Positions 54,593-64,000 of a stretch of 64,000 nt of DNA are shown one piece after another. Source of the stretch: Nocardioides sp. cx-173 (GTDB lineage Bacteria; Actinomycetota; Actinomycetes; Propionibacteriales; Nocardioidaceae). The notes beneath the pieces are model-generated. The model ran no database searches, had not been told where the DNA came from, and was given only the letters and a program-made list of their open reading frames with translations. A program made the translations under genes and the position numbers. The first letter of the stretch is position 1; the number at the start of each line of letters is the position of its first letter. The stretch spans positions 2,189,001 to 2,253,000 of the forward strand of contig NZ_CP088262.1 in assembly GCF_021117365.1 (NCBI RefSeq), read 5' to 3'.

Positions 54593-55528
54593 CTACTTGG
54601 CCGAGATGATGTCGACCACGAAGTACAGGGTGCTGTTGGGCGGGATGGTCTCCTTGTCCGCGGCGTTGCCGTAGCCCAGGCTCGGCGGGATCGTGAGCAG
54701 CACCCGGCTGCCGACCTTGACCCCGTCCAGGCCCTGGGTCCAGCCCGGGATGACCTGGGTGAGCTTGAACTTCGCCGGCTCGGCGGAGAAGCTCTGGTCG
54801 AACGGCTCGGCGCCTTCGTAGACCGAGCCCAGGTAGTTGACGGTCAGCTCCATGTCCTGGGTGACCGGCTTGCCGGTGCCCTGCTTGACGACGGTGCGCA
54901 GCAGGTTGCCGTCGGTGGACGGCTTCTCGATGCCGGAGAAGTCGAACCCGGTCGGTTTGCCGTCCTTCTCGACGAGCGAGGGCTGGCGGCGCGCCGGGAC
55001 GTCCTTGAGCACCGGCGTCCGCGGCGGCTTCATCAGGTCGAGGATGAGCAGCACGGTGTCCTTGTTGCCGATGCCCAGGCCGGGGTTGCCCATGTCGCCG
55101 AAGGCGTCCTTCGCCGACGACGTCACGGCCACGCGGGAGCCGATGGTCTGGCCGAGGAGAGCGTCCTTGAACGCGGCGGTGACCTCGTCGGACACCGGCA
55201 CCGTCTCCGGCGCGCCGCTGTCGTAGGTGCTGTACGTCTTCTGCTGGGTGAAGCCGTTGCCGACCCAGTAGTTGACCGACACCTCGTCGCCCTCGGCGAC
55301 CTCGGCGCCGTCGCCCTCGCTGAGGACCTCGATCTCGACCTCGTCGGCAACCAGCTTGTCCTTCCAGGTCACCTTGGGCTCCTCGCCGTACTCGCCGGAG
55401 ATCTCCACCGCGGCGAGCCCCTCGAGCCCATCAGCTTCCTCCGCGGAGTCATCACCACACGCGGCGAGGATGGGCAGCAGGAGCGCGGACACGGCCAGGG
55501 CCGCGGCACGACGACGACGTGAGAGCAA
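54593..55528 (-). CDS. FKBP-type peptidyl-prolyl isomerase lipoprotein
   Basis: About 311 residues, exported with lipobox LAAC. Two FKBP-like halves: an N-terminal one (GDEVSVNYWVGNGFT, less canonical) and a C-terminal one with VNYLGSVYEGAEPFDQSF and IPGWTQGLDGVKVGSRVLLTIPPSLGYGN. Folds exported proteins. I favour a TTG at 55528 because AGAAGG lies eight bases before it; GTG 55537 is the alternative. Lies between pafA and pafB. Confidence 0.88.
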   Translation of the reverse strand: MLSRRRRAAALAVSALLLPILAACGDDSAEEADGLEGLAAVEISGEYGEEPKVTWKDKLVADEVEIEVLSEGDGAEVAEGDEVSVNYWVGNGFTQQKTYSTYDSGAPETVPVSDEVTAAFKDALLGQTIGSRVAVTSSAKDAFGDMGNPGLGIGNKDTVLLILDLMKPPRTPVLKDVPARRQPSLVEKDGKPTGFDFSGIEKPSTDGNLLRTVVKQGTGKPVTQDMELTVNYLGSVYEGAEPFDQSFSAEPAKFKLTQVIPGWTQGLDGVKVGSRVLLTIPPSLGYGNAADKETIPPNSTLYFVVDIISAK

Positions 55529-55618
55529 GAGATTCACCTTCTGGAGCGGAGCATGACAGCGCGGTCACCCTACAAGCCGCGGCTGAGAGAACCCCAAGGC
55601 CCGGGGTCGGTCCGGGGC

Positions 55619-55679
55619 GGGGTTTGGTCACAAACCGCAGGCCGCAGCCATCACGTGATGCGGTTTGTGACCAAACCAC
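55619..55679. repeat. Intergenic double-hairpin repeat (61 bp)
   Basis: Units at 55619-55638 and 55660-55679, 41 bp apart, with changes at position 2 of the left unit and position 19 of the right. Sits between the pafA stop and the FKBP start, a co-directional gap. Confidence 0.88.
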
Positions 55680-55695
55680 AGGTGGGCGGACCGGC

Positions 55696-57057
55696 TCACA
55701 TGCCGTCGATCAGCCGCTGCACCCGCTCGTCGTAGGCGCGGAAGGGGTCCTTGCACAGCACGGTGCGCTGGGCCTGGTCGTTGAGCTTGAGGTGCACCCA
55801 GTCGACGGTGAAGTCACGCCGCCGCTCCTGGGCCTTGCGGATGAAGTCGCCGCGCAGCCGAGCGCGGGTGGTCTGCGGTGGGACCGACTTGGCCTCGAAG
55901 ATGCGCAGGTCGGTGGAGACCCGGGCGACGGCGCCGCGCTTCTCCAGCAGGTAGTAGAGCCCGCGGCCACGATGGATGTCGTGGTAGGCCAGGTCCAGCT
56001 GGGCGATCCTGGGGTGGCCGAGAGGGAGCCCGTGCTTGGCGCGGTAGCGCTCGATGAGCTTCCACTTGATGACCCAGTCGATCTCCCGGTCGACCAGCCC
56101 CAGGTCGTCGGACTCGACCGCCTTGAGACCCCGCTCCCACAGGTCGAGCGCGCGCTCGATCAGGGGGGTGCTGATCTGGCGACGATCCACGAAGTCGCGC
56201 GCCTTGGAGAGGTACTCCCCCTGGATCTCCAGGGCGCTCGCCTCCCGGCCGTTGGCCAAGCGGACCTTCCGGCGACCGGTCACGTCGTGGGAGATCTCAC
56301 GGATGGCGCGGATCGGGTTCTCCATCGTGAGGTCGCGCATGACCACGCCCTCCTCGATCATGCGCAGGACGAGGTCGCAGGTGGCGACCTTCAGCATCGT
56401 CGTGGTCTCGCTCATGTTGGAGTCGCCGACGATCACGTGCAGTCGCCGGTACTTCTCGGCGTCCGCGTGCGGCTCGTCGCGGGTGTTGATGATGGGACGG
56501 CTGCGGGTGGTGGCGCTGCTGACGCCCTCCCAGATGTGCTCGGCACGCTGGGAGATCGAGTACGACGCGCCGCGCGGCGTCTGGGTGATCTTGCCCGCGC
56601 CGACGACGATCTGGCGTGTCACGAGGAACGGGATCAGGATGTCGGCCAGTCGGCTGAACTCACCGGCGCGCCCGACCAGGTAGTTCTCGTGGCAGCCGTA
56701 GGAGTTGCCGGCGGAGTCGGTGTTGTTCTTGAACAGGTAGATCTCACCCTGAATGCCCTCGTCGTGCAGCCGCTGCTCGGCGTCGAGCAGCAGCCCCTCC
56801 AGGACCCGTTCCCCCGCCTTGTCGTGGGTGACGAGCTCGGCGATGTCGTCGCACTCCGGTGTCGCGTACTCCGGGTGGCTCCCGACATCGAGGTACAGGC
56901 GCGCCCCGTTGCGCAGGAATACGTTGCTCGAGCGGCCCCAGCTCACGACCTTGCGGAACAGGTACCGGGCTACCTCGTCCGGGCTGAGGCGTCGCTGACC
57001 CTTGAACGTGCACGTGACGCCGTACTCGTTCTCGATGCCGAAGATCCGCCGGTCCAC
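55696..57057 (-). CDS. pafA: Proteasome accessory factor PafA, Pup ligase
   Basis: A 453-residue glutamine-synthetase-like ligase. The start [18 protein letters not shown] bears the metal-binding Glu; NRGG-like [28 protein letters not shown] and the C-terminal [25 protein letters not shown] are conserved. It attaches Pup's C-terminal glutamate to substrate lysines using ATP. GTG start. Separated from prcA by an inserted gene. Confidence 0.96.
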   Translation of the reverse strand: MDRRIFGIENEYGVTCTFKGQRRLSPDEVARYLFRKVVSWGRSSNVFLRNGARLYLDVGSHPEYATPECDDIAELVTHDKAGERVLEGLLLDAEQRLHDEGIQGEIYLFKNNTDSAGNSYGCHENYLVGRAGEFSRLADILIPFLVTRQIVVGAGKITQTPRGASYSISQRAEHIWEGVSSATTRSRPIINTRDEPHADAEKYRRLHVIVGDSNMSETTTMLKVATCDLVLRMIEEGVVMRDLTMENPIRAIREISHDVTGRRKVRLANGREASALEIQGEYLSKARDFVDRRQISTPLIERALDLWERGLKAVESDDLGLVDREIDWVIKWKLIERYRAKHGLPLGHPRIAQLDLAYHDIHRGRGLYYLLEKRGAVARVSTDLRIFEAKSVPPQTTRARLRGDFIRKAQERRRDFTVDWVHLKLNDQAQRTVLCKDPFRAYDERVQRLIDGM

Positions 57058-57115
57058 ACCTAAACCCTACGGTGCCCCTGCGCACGCGTCCGCACGTTCT
57101 CGGTGCGGCGCGGTC

Positions 57116-57135
57116 GCGGTTTGTGACCAAACCAC
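57116..57135. repeat. Orphan single unit of the double-hairpin repeat
   Basis: One right-type unit (GTGACC orientation, ending CCAC). The position 41 bp to the left (57075) shows no partner. It lies between pafA and the inserted DUF559-like gene. Confidence 0.85.
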
Positions 57136-57150
57136 GATCTCGGCGACGCC

Positions 57151-58158
57151 TCAGGCGACCCGGGACCAGTCGATCACGCCGGTCGCGCGCTGCCAGCGCA
57201 GCAGCAGTCGTCTTCGACACGACGCGGAGTACATCGAGTTCTCGACCAGGACGCGCCACCTGGTCAGCCGTGAGCTCTGGTGTGCGCGTCCCAGCGTGCG
57301 GTCGATCTCGTGCATGGTCGCCGCTGGGTGATTCAGCAGGTCGTCGAGGGTGAAGCCTCGGCGCGTGTACGTCGGCGAGAGCCCGCGCTCGCGCCTCAGA
57401 TCGGTGCGCTGCTGGACCTTGCCGCGGTGGTGCTCACCGTCGTACTCGTGCACCAGCCGCGTGCCCGAGACGAGCAGGTCGACGCGCCCCAGGAACCGAC
57501 CCGACTCGTCCGTGATCCGGACCTGCGGCTCGACGGGCACCCCGATCGCCCGGTGAAAGAGATGCAGGACCGTCTCCCCGGCCGACTCCGCCCTGCGGTC
57601 GGCCAGCAACCAGGCCGTGCGCAGCTGGCGTACGCCCGGGCGACGGCTGCGGAGGAGAGCCTCCATGCGGTCCGGGTCTATGTCGCCGAGGCGCAAGGCC
57701 GAGTTGATCATGATGACCAGGTCCAGGACGCCCAAGTCGCGGGCGGCCCGGAGCAGGATCTCCTCCGCGCCGTCCACCGGGAGCCCGTGCCTCACCTCGG
57801 CGTGCGACTCCCCCACCAGCCGTGCACACAAGAGCCCCGGTCGGCGAGGACGGCGTTGCCCCGTGCGCACCGCGGCGAACACGGGTAGGTCATCGGGCAG
57901 ACGCGGCAGCTCCCACCCGCGAAGCATTGCCCCCGTCAGGTGAGTGAGGACCGCTCCTGCGGGCAGCACCAAGAGCCAGGCGGCCAGGTCGCGCAGGAGC
58001 TCCGTCCAGGCGTCGCTGTCGGTGCTCGGTCGCTGCAGGCCGTGGCTGACCCGGCGCATCCCGGCCAGCCGCACCTCGCCCCTCGACGCACCTGCGGCCT
58101 TGATGGCCGCCGCCGCCGCCTGCTCCACCGCCGCGCCGCTCGCCTGCTTCCCCGACAT
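57151..58158 (-). CDS. DUF559/AbiEi-like protein with nuclease-type C-terminus
   Basis: A 335-residue protein. The C-terminal third has GRVDLLVSGTRLVHEYDGEHHRGKVQQ, the D…E-x-D-G-x-H arrangement of DUF559/Vsr-like endonuclease folds. The middle (VLTHLTGAMLRGWELPRLP) resembles the AbiEi-type helical/winged region seen in such actinobacterial proteins. ATG 58158. It interrupts the proteasome locus between prcA and pafA and is bordered by repeat remnants on both sides. Could be defence-related or an orphan toxin-antitoxin part; not proven. Confidence 0.72.
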   Translation of the reverse strand: MSGKQASGAAVEQAAAAAIKAAGASRGEVRLAGMRRVSHGLQRPSTDSDAWTELLRDLAAWLLVLPAGAVLTHLTGAMLRGWELPRLPDDLPVFAAVRTGQRRPRRPGLLCARLVGESHAEVRHGLPVDGAEEILLRAARDLGVLDLVIMINSALRLGDIDPDRMEALLRSRRPGVRQLRTAWLLADRRAESAGETVLHLFHRAIGVPVEPQVRITDESGRFLGRVDLLVSGTRLVHEYDGEHHRGKVQQRTDLRRERGLSPTYTRRGFTLDDLLNHPAATMHEIDRTLGRAHQSSRLTRWRVLVENSMYSASCRRRLLLRWQRATGVIDWSRVA

Positions 58159-58254
58159 ACCCTCCAGCCTGAGTCCTTCGAGCCCGGCTGAAACTCGCGT
58201 CGCCACCGCCTGTGGACGAACGCCTGAGCGGGTGACGGCGCGGGGCACCACCTC

Positions 58255-58315
58255 GTGGTTTGGTCACAAACCCCGGGATGGCGGCGCCCCCAGCTGCGGT
58301 TGGTGACCAAACCGT
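58255..58315. repeat. Degenerate double-hairpin repeat (61 bp)
   Basis: Units at 58255-58274 and 58296-58315 keep the 41-bp spacing but carry several changes (left ends CCCC, right reads GGTTGGTGACC). The most diverged pair in the window, just after the prcA stop. Confidence 0.82.
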
Positions 58316-58337
58316 GAGGCGAGGCCACGGCACGACG

Positions 58338-59258
58338 TCAGAGCGGCGAACCGGACCCCGGCGCGGGGGGCGCGACGGGCGGCTCCGGGTCCTGGTCGGC
58401 CCTGCCTCCCCTGGCGGGCTCACCGGTGAGCGGATCCTCCAACGGAGCGACGTGGCCGCTCGACTGGTCGGTGGGGTCGGCCGGGTTGTCGGGGCTGGCG
58501 TCGCTCGGTGCCGACCCCGCCTGGGTGTCCTCCGGGGAGGGCACCTCGGGAGAGGAGGGCCCGCGCTCGCCGAGGAGCCCCTGGAGGCGCCCGGGCGCGA
58601 GCCGCACGAACTTGCGGGGCTGCGTCCTGGTGCGGTCCAAGATCGCGACCTCGAGGTCCTCGACGTCGATGACCCGGTCCTGGTCGGCCGTGTGTCCCAG
58701 GGCAGCGACCGCCAGCCGAACCACGTCCTCCAGGCTCGAGTCGGTGACGTAGTGCTCCCGGATGTATGCCGCCACCACATCGGAGGCGCCGCCCATGACG
58801 GCGAAGCCCTGCTCGTCGGCGACCTGTCCGTCATAGGTGAGCCGGAAGATCTGGTCGTCGGCGGCGGTGTCGCCGACTTCGGCCACGAAGATCTCCACCT
58901 CGTAGGGCTTCTCGCCGCCGCTGGAGAAGATTGTCCCGAGGGTCTGGGCGTAGGCGTTGGCGAGGCCGCGACCGGTGACGTCGCGACGGTCGTAGGCGTA
59001 CCCGCGCATGTCCGCAAGGCGGACGCCGGCGATGCGCAGGTTCTCGAACTCGTTGTAGCGACCCACCGCGGCGAACGCGATGCGGTCGTAGATCTCCGAG
59101 ACCTTGTGCAGTGCCTGCGAGGGGTTCTCGGAGGCGAACATGATGCCCTCGGCGTACTGCACCGTCACGACGGAGCGCCCGCGGGCGATGCCCTTGCGGG
59201 CGAAGTCCGCCCGGTCCTTCATCAGCTGCTCGGGCGAGACGTAGAAGGGCATGCTCAT
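58338..59258 (-). CDS. prcA: Proteasome alpha subunit
   Basis: A 306-residue alpha subunit. [29 protein letters not shown] is the gating N-terminus, followed by the standard alpha fold. After residue ~228 comes an 80-residue acidic, Pro/Ser-rich low-complexity tail, longer than in Mycobacterium PrcA. Start overlaps the prcB stop (ATGA). Forms the outer rings of the 20S core. Confidence 0.95.
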   Translation of the reverse strand: MSMPFYVSPEQLMKDRADFARKGIARGRSVVTVQYAEGIMFASENPSQALHKVSEIYDRIAFAAVGRYNEFENLRIAGVRLADMRGYAYDRRDVTGRGLANAYAQTLGTIFSSGGEKPYEVEIFVAEVGDTAADDQIFRLTYDGQVADEQGFAVMGGASDVVAAYIREHYVTDSSLEDVVRLAVAALGHTADQDRVIDVEDLEVAILDRTRTQPRKFVRLAPGRLQGLLGERGPSSPEVPSPEDTQAGSAPSDASPDNPADPTDQSSGHVAPLEDPLTGEPARGGRADQDPEPPVAPPAPGSGSPL

Positions 59259-60109
59259 CGCTGGCCTCCCGTCGTACCGCCGGTCAACGGTGCGCCCGGC
59301 CCATCGGGCCGGATCATGCGGCCGGCGATGACACGGTCGGCGATCTCCGCCACGTCGTCGTCGAGCAGGCGGCGACCCCCATCAGCGGTGATCACCCGCA
59401 CGACGGGGAAGATCCTCCGCGCCATGTCGGGGCCACCGGTGGCGGAGTCGTCGTCGGCGGCGTCGTACAGGGCCTGGATCACCGCGGTCACGCACCCCGT
59501 CTCGTCGAGGTCCTCGCGATAGAGCTTCTTCAGCGACCCCTTGGCGAACAAGGAGCCCGAGCCCACCGAGTAGAAGGCGGTCTCCTCGTAGCGTCCGCCG
59601 GTCACGTCGTAGCTGAAGATCCGGCCCTGGCTGTGCCGCAGGTCGAACCCGGCGAACAGCGGTACGACGGCCAGCCCCTGCATGGCCATGCCGAGGTTGG
59701 CCCGGATCAGGGCAGCGAGACGGTTGGCCTTGCCGTCCATCGACAGCGTGGTGCCCTCGATCTTCTCGTAGTGCTCGAGCTCGGTCTGGAACAGGCGCAC
59801 CATCTCAACCGCGAGACCGGCGGTCCCAGCAATGCCCACGGCGGAGAACTCGTCAGCTGGGAAGACCTTCTCGATGTCTCGCTGAGCGATGATGTTGCCC
59901 ATCGTGGCGCGGCGGTCCCCGGCCATGACCACGCCGCCAGGGAACGTTGCGGCGACGATGGTGGTCCCGTGAGGAGCCAGCTCACCGGCCTGGCCCTGGG
60001 GCAGCGCACGGCGGCTCGGCAGCAGGTCGGGCGACTCTGCTGCGAGGAAGTCGCTGAACGACGAGATGCCGGGCTGGAGGTAGGAGGCCGGTAGGCGCGG
60101 GTCGTTCAC
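59255..60109 (-). CDS. prcB: Proteasome beta subunit
   Basis: A 284-residue precursor. The propeptide ends at Gly48 and the catalytic threonine is Thr49 in [27 protein letters not shown]. Autocleavage exposes it. GTG start overlapping the pup stop by three bases. Provides the proteolytic sites of the 20S core. Confidence 0.95.
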   Translation of the reverse strand: MNDPRLPASYLQPGISSFSDFLAAESPDLLPSRRALPQGQAGELAPHGTTIVAATFPGGVVMAGDRRATMGNIIAQRDIEKVFPADEFSAVGIAGTAGLAVEMVRLFQTELEHYEKIEGTTLSMDGKANRLAALIRANLGMAMQGLAVVPLFAGFDLRHSQGRIFSYDVTGGRYEETAFYSVGSGSLFAKGSLKKLYREDLDETGCVTAVIQALYDAADDDSATGGPDMARRIFPVVRVITADGGRRLLDDDVAEIADRVIAGRMIRPDGPGAPLTGGTTGGQR

Positions 60110-60303
60110 TGGCCGCCCTTCTGGATGAACGACTTCACGAAGTCTTCGGCGTTGGACTCCAGTACCTCGTCGATCTCGTCGAGGATGGCGTCCACGTCGT
60201 CGTCGAGCGCTTCCTTGCGCTCGGCCACGTCGGTCTCCGGGGCGACCTCCGTCGTCTCCTCGGTCTCCGATGCCTTGCGCGGTTGCTTCTGCTCCTGGGC
60301 CAT
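60106..60303 (-). CDS. pup: Prokaryotic ubiquitin-like protein Pup
   Basis: 65 residues, acidic, with a central coiled-coil/Mpa-binding region ([28 protein letters not shown]) and a C-terminal GGQ. The Gln must be deamidated by Dop before ligation by PafA. Directly upstream of prcB in the same operon. Confidence 0.97.
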   Translation of the reverse strand: MAQEQKQPRKASETEETTEVAPETDVAERKEALDDDVDAILDEIDEVLESNAEDFVKSFIQKGGQ

Positions 60304-60336
60304 GACTCGACCTTATCCAGTAGCGCCAGCGACTTC

Positions 60337-60397
60337 GCGGTTTGGTCACAAACCGCAGGCTCCGGCGGCCGGATGGCGCGGTTTGTGACCAAACCGC
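60337..60397. repeat. Intergenic double-hairpin repeat (61 bp)
   Basis: Perfect consensus units at 60337-60356 and 60378-60397, 41 bp apart, in the gap between the dop stop and pup start. Confidence 0.92.
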
Positions 60398-60409
60398 ATC
60401 CCCGCCGGC

Positions 60410-61918
60410 TCAGCGCGTGAGCACAGCGAACAGCTGCTCGGCCGTCTCGCACCGGTCCAGGAGCTCCCCGACGTGGGCGCGGCTGCCCCGGAGGGGGTCG
60501 ATGGTGGGCACGCGCTGGAGGGACTCGCGGCCGGGAAGATCGAAGATGACGGAGTCCCAGGACGCCGCGGCCACGTGGTCGGCGTACTGCTCCAGGCACC
60601 GACCGCGGAAGTAGGCCCGCGTGTCCTCGGGAGGGTCGTGCATGGCTCGAACGACGCTCTCCTCGTCCAGAAGGCGCTCCATCCGCCCCGAAGCGGCCAG
60701 GCGGTTGTAGAGCCCCTTGTCCGGGCGGATGTCGGAGTACTGCAGGTCGATCAGCGCCAGCTTGGCGTCGTCCCAGTCCAGCCCGTCGCGTTCGCGGTAC
60801 TGCTCGAGCAGCTTGAGCTTGGCGACCCAGTCCAGCTCGGTGGCGCACAGCATCGGGTCCCGCTCCAGCCGGTCGAGCACCGACTCCCAGCGGGCGAGCA
60901 CGTCGATGGTCTGGGCGTCCGCGTCGGCTCCCAGACGGTCTTCGACGTACTTCTTGGCCAGGTCCAGGTACTCCAGCTGCAGCTGCACTGCGGTGATGGT
61001 GCGGCCATCCGTGAGCGTCAGCGTCTGGCGGAGCGTGGGGTCGTGTGAGACCGAGCGCAGCGCGGCAACGGCGCCGTCCACGGTGAGGTCCGGACCGATG
61101 AAGCGGTCCTCGATCATCGCCAGGACCAGCGAGGTGGTGCCGACCTTGAGGTACGTCGACACCTCGGAGAGGTTCGCGTCGCCGATGATCACGTGTAGGC
61201 GTCGGTACTTCTCCGGGTCCGCGTGCGGCTCGTCGCGGGTGTTGATGATCGGGCGCTTCAGCGTGGTCTCGAGGCCCACTTCGACCTCGAAGAAGTCGGC
61301 GCGCTGGCTGACCTGGAAGCCGTGCTCCCGCCCGTCCTGGCCGATGCCGACCCGGCCGGCGCCGCAGACCACCTGCCGGCTGACGAAGAACGGCGTGAGG
61401 TGGCGCACGATGTCGCCGAACGGCGTCGAGCGCCGCATCAGGTAGTTCTCGTGGGCACCGTAGGAGGCGCCCTTGTTGTCGGTGTTGTTCTTGTACAGCG
61501 CGATGGGGGCGCCGTTGGGCAGGGCCCCGGCCCGCCGCTGGGCGTCGAGCATCACCTGCTCCCCCGCCTTGTCCCAACGGACGATGTCGAGCGGGTTGGT
61601 CACCTCGGGCGTGGAGTACTCCGGGTGGGCGTGGTCGACGTACAGCCGGGCCCCGTTGGTGAGGATGACGTTCGCCAACCCCATGTCCTCATCGGTCAGC
61701 TGCGAGGGGTCGGCGACCTGGCGCGCCATGTCGAACCCGCGTGCGTCGCGCAGCGGGGACTCCTCCTCGAAGTCCCAGCGAGCGCGCCTGGCCCGTACGG
61801 TCGCCGACGCGTAGGCGTTCACCACCTGCGAGGACGCCACCATCGGATTGGCCAGGGGCTGCCCCTGCACCGAGATGCCGTACTCGACCTCCGTCCCCAT
61901 GACCCGCCGTACGCTCAT
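60410..61918 (-). CDS. dop: Pup deamidase/depupylase Dop
   Basis: A 502-residue paralogue of Paf[13 protein letters not shown] is the metal-binding start, [28 protein letters not shown] and [28 protein letters not shown] are shared with PafA, and the extra segment near residues 40-75 corresponds to the Dop loop. Deamidates Pup-Gln and removes Pup from substrates. Start ATG/GTG at 61918. Confidence 0.95.
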   Translation of the reverse strand: MSVRRVMGTEVEYGISVQGQPLANPMVASSQVVNAYASATVRARRARWDFEEESPLRDARGFDMARQVADPSQLTDEDMGLANVILTNGARLYVDHAHPEYSTPEVTNPLDIVRWDKAGEQVMLDAQRRAGALPNGAPIALYKNNTDNKGASYGAHENYLMRRSTPFGDIVRHLTPFFVSRQVVCGAGRVGIGQDGREHGFQVSQRADFFEVEVGLETTLKRPIINTRDEPHADPEKYRRLHVIIGDANLSEVSTYLKVGTTSLVLAMIEDRFIGPDLTVDGAVAALRSVSHDPTLRQTLTLTDGRTITAVQLQLEYLDLAKKYVEDRLGADADAQTIDVLARWESVLDRLERDPMLCATELDWVAKLKLLEQYRERDGLDWDDAKLALIDLQYSDIRPDKGLYNRLAASGRMERLLDEESVVRAMHDPPEDTRAYFRGRCLEQYADHVAAASWDSVIFDLPGRESLQRVPTIDPLRGSRAHVGELLDRCETAEQLFAVLTR

Positions 61919-61952
61919 GGAACGAGCCTACGCGGCCCGCCAGCGCCCGTTC

Positions 61953-62030
61953 TCAGCGCTTGCGGAGCACCATCTGAGCGAGGTAGATGATGACGAGGAC
62001 GACGACGATGATGACGAGGATCTTGATCAT
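61953..62030 (-). CDS. 25-aa single-helix membrane microprotein
   Basis: ATG at 62030 with GGAG eight bases upstream opens 25 codons: MIKILVIIVVVLVIIYLAQM then VLRKR. One transmembrane helix with a basic C-terminus, no other content. Codon use is ordinary for the genome, and the tight hydrophobicity is unlikely in random GC-rich DNA. It lies 34 bases upstream of dop on the same strand and may be co-transcribed. Confidence 0.65.
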   Translation of the reverse strand: MIKILVIIVVVLVIIYLAQMVLRKR

Positions 62031-62325
62031 GGGTGGCTCCGGGGGTGCGGGCCGTCCGCGGTGGACGACGCAGAAGCCATGAGTAGCACACCGCGGGCCG
62101 CACCGGTCCGCTCCGACGCGCCGGTGGGGCCGTCGAGATGAGGTGTCGAAGGAGGGTGTGGTCCCCAGTCTCGTGGAGGCGTCGCTGCGCGGGGAGGAGC
62201 ATAGGCCCCGCCGCGACCGTGCCGGTGCCGACTCGAACGGCGTGGTGCCCCGAACTGGGCTTCGGCAGTGGTCTCAACCTGGCTCCCTGCCTCCGTACGC
62301 GCTGAGCGGGGGCTGTTCCCTCTTC
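62031..62325. other. 295-bp gap with no recognised feature
   Basis: Between the microprotein and the tandem repeat after mpa. No frame with an SD or family match was found on either strand. It presumably holds the promoter for the microprotein and dop. Confidence 0.4.
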
Positions 62326-62483
62326 GTGGTTTGGTCACAAACCGCACATCTCGGCTGCGTTCGCCCACGGTTTGTGACCAAACCACGGCAACCTGCAGAC
62401 ACCGAGCCCTGATGCATCCGTTGTGGTTTGGTCACAAAGCGCAGGCAGCGCCGGCCGATGCCTGCGGTTTGTGACCAAACCAC
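62326..62483. repeat. Intergenic double-hairpin repeat, tandem pair
   Basis: Units at 62326, 62367 and 62423, 62464; 41-bp spacing inside each pair, 97 bp between pairs. In both pairs the left unit starts GT and the right unit ends AC, a paired change that keeps the long stem matched. Follows the mpa stop. Confidence 0.9.
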
Positions 62484-62499
62484 GCGCAGATGGGCCGGG

Positions 62500-64000
62500 C
62501 TACAGGTACTGCCCGGTGTTGGCGACGGTGTCGATGGAACGTCCGGGCTCGGTGCCCTGCTTGCCGGTGACGAGGGTGCGGATGAAGACGATCCGCTCGC
62601 CCTTCTTGCCGGAGATGCGGGCCCAGTCGTCGGGGTTGGTGGTGTTGGGGAGGTCCTCGTTCTCCTTGAACTCGTCGACGCACGCCTGCAGCAGGTGCGA
62701 GACGCGCAGACCGCGCTGCTGGTGGTCGAGGAGGTCCTTGATCGCCATCTTCTTGGCCCGGTCAACGATGTTCTGGATCATGGCGCCGGAGTTGAAGTCC
62801 TTGAAGTACAGGACCTCCTTGTCGCCGTTGGCATAGGTGACCTCGAGGAACCGGTTCTCCTCGGTCTCGGTGTACATCCGCTCCACCGTGGCCCGGATCA
62901 TCCCCGCGACGCAGGCGTTCCGGTTGCCGCCGAACTCCTCCAGGTCATCCGCATGCAGCGGCAGGCTGGGGGTGAGGTACTTCGAGAAGATGTCGCGGGC
63001 GGCCTCGGCGTCGGGGCGCTCGATCTTGATCTTCACGTCCAGCCGGCCCGGTCGCAGGATCGCCGGATCGATCATGTCCTCGCGGTTGGACGCCCCGATG
63101 ACCAGCACGTTCTCGAGTAGTTCGACACCGTCGATCTCACTGAGCAGCTGCGGCACGATCGTGTTCTCGACGTCGGAGGAGACGCCGGAGCCACGGGTGC
63201 GGAAGAGCGAGTCCATCTCGTCGAAGAAGACGATGACGGGGGTGCCTTCGCTGGCCTTCTCCCGCGCACGCTGGAACACCAGGCGGATGTGACGCTCGGT
63301 CTCGCCGACGTACTTGTTGAGAAGCTCGGGGCCCTTGATGTTGAGGAAGTACGACTTCCCCTCCTGGCCGGTCTTGGCCGCCACCTTCTTGGCCAGCGAG
63401 TTGGCCACGGCCTTGGCGATGAGCGTCTTGCCGCAGCCCGGAGGCCCGTAAAGCAGAACCCCCTTGGGCGGCTTCAACTCGTGCTCGAGGAACAGCTCGG
63501 GGTGCAGGTAGGGCAGCTCCACGGCGTCGCGGATCTGCTCGATCTGACCGAACAGGCCTCCGATGGACTCGTAGTCGATGTCCGGCACCTCTTCGAGGAC
63601 GAGCTCCTCGACCTCGGACTTCGGTACCTTCTCGTAGACGTAGCCCGCGCGCGAGTCGAGCAGAAGCGAGTCGCCGGCCCGGATCGTGTCGCTGAGCAGC
63701 GGCTGCGCCAGGCGTACGACGCGCTCCTCGTCGGCGTTGGCGATCACCAGGGCGCGTTCGCCGTCGGCGAGCAGCTCCTTGAACATCACCACCTCGCCGA
63801 CCTCTTCGTAGTCGAAGGCGGCGACGACGTTCAGGGCCTCGTTGAGCATGACCTCCTGGCCGCGACGCAGGTCATCGAGCTGCACCGACGGGCTGACGTT
63901 GACCCGCAGCTTGCGCCCGCCGGTGAAGACGTCCACGGAGTCGTCCTCGTTGCGAGCCAGGAAGGTGCCGAAGCCCGCGGGCGGCTGGGCGAGCCGGTCG
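62500..64000 (-). CDS. mpa: Proteasome ATPase Mpa/ARC (5' partial)
   Basis: At least 499 residues; the frame runs off the right edge, so the N-terminal coiled coil that binds Pup is missing. Visible are the OB domain ([28 protein letters not shown]), Walker A GPPGCGKT, Walker [11 protein letters not shown], the RPGRLD arginine region, and the C-terminal GQYL that docks in the alpha ring. It unfolds pupylated proteins and feeds them to PrcAB. Confidence 0.95.
   Translation of the reverse strand, partial: DRLAQPPAGFGTFLARNEDDSVDVFTGGRKLRVNVSPSVQLDDLRRGQEVMLNEALNVVAAFDYEEVGEVVMFKELLADGERALVIANADEERVVRLAQPLLSDTIRAGDSLLLDSRAGYVYEKVPKSEVEELVLEEVPDIDYESIGGLFGQIEQIRDAVELPYLHPELFLEHELKPPKGVLLYGPPGCGKTLIAKAVANSLAKKVAAKTGQEGKSYFLNIKGPELLNKYVGETERHIRLVFQRAREKASEGTPVIVFFDEMDSLFRTRGSGVSSDVENTIVPQLLSEIDGVELLENVLVIGASNREDMIDPAILRPGRLDVKIKIERPDAEAARDIFSKYLTPSLPLHADDLEEFGGNRNACVAGMIRATVERMYTETEENRFLEVTYANGDKEVLYFKDFNSGAMIQNIVDRAKKMAIKDLLDHQQRGLRVSHLLQACVDEFKENEDLPNTTNPDDWARISGKKGERIVFIRTLVTGKQGTEPGRSIDTVANTGQYL

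Noticed and set aside
55619..55679. Ordinary intrinsic terminator
   Set aside because: The stem is strong but no T tract follows on either strand, so only a possible terminator role is kept as a hypothesis.
62226..62245. tRNA fragment (GACTCGAACGG)
   Set aside because: No acceptor, D or anticodon arms fold around it.

Overview
The window comes from a high-GC actinobacterium, most likely Nocardioides or a close relative in the Nocardioidaceae. That assignment is an inference from gene content and composition: a complete Pup-proteasome locus, RbpA, a Lnt-Dpm pair, mycothiol- and F420-type enzymes, many GTG starts and many ATGA overlaps. No rRNA, tRNA or CRISPR array is visible.

Layout. 1-8.4 kb holds housekeeping and redox genes: an S55 protease fragment, an MDR reductase, OsmC, an SDR, a cyclophilin lipoprotein, an F420-type LLM oxidoreductase, a lipoprotein sortase and a chromate transporter. 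8.4-17.7 kb is accessory in character. It has a TetR/SDR/nitroreductase unit with two matching operators, an IS256-family element with flanking 8-bp direct repeats, a MazEF-like and a VapBC toxin-antitoxin pair, and a choloylglycine-hydrolase-family enzyme. 17.7-25 kb is a sugar uptake operon (LacI, binding protein, two permeases, a secreted glycosidase-like protein, a GH130 enzyme) with a palindromic operator at its head. 25-39 kb is mixed: a short UvrA paralogue, VanZ, a frameshifted phospholipase A2, an HTH-MurA fusion, GDPD with an MFS transporter, rbpA behind a SigH/SigR-type promoter, and fxsA-dpm-lnt. 39.5-45.4 kb is a lysine aminomutase cluster (kal, kamE, kamD, kdd, divergent kamA, nearby Lrp). 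45.5-51.4 kb carries an exonuclease, an NAD(P)-binding protein, a Ski2-like helicase and a lipid kinase. 51.4-64 kb is tatC-tatA-pafC-pafB-FKBP-pafA, an inserted DUF559-like gene, then prcA-prcB-pup, dop, a 25-aa membrane microprotein and mpa (cut by the window edge).

The strongest undescribed signal is a family of intergenic elements. Each is a 20-bp near-palindrome (GCGGTTTG, GTCA, CAAACCGC) followed by its reverse complement, and the starts are exactly 41 bp apart in all 13 pairs seen. The 21-bp middle varies in sequence but never in length. Pairs sit just after stop codons, mostly between convergent genes and throughout the proteasome locus. None occurs between 4.6 and 25.9 kb. Both strands would transcribe the same double-hairpin structure, which suggests a bidirectional 3'-end element or a spaced protein-binding site. 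I do not recognise the family by name.
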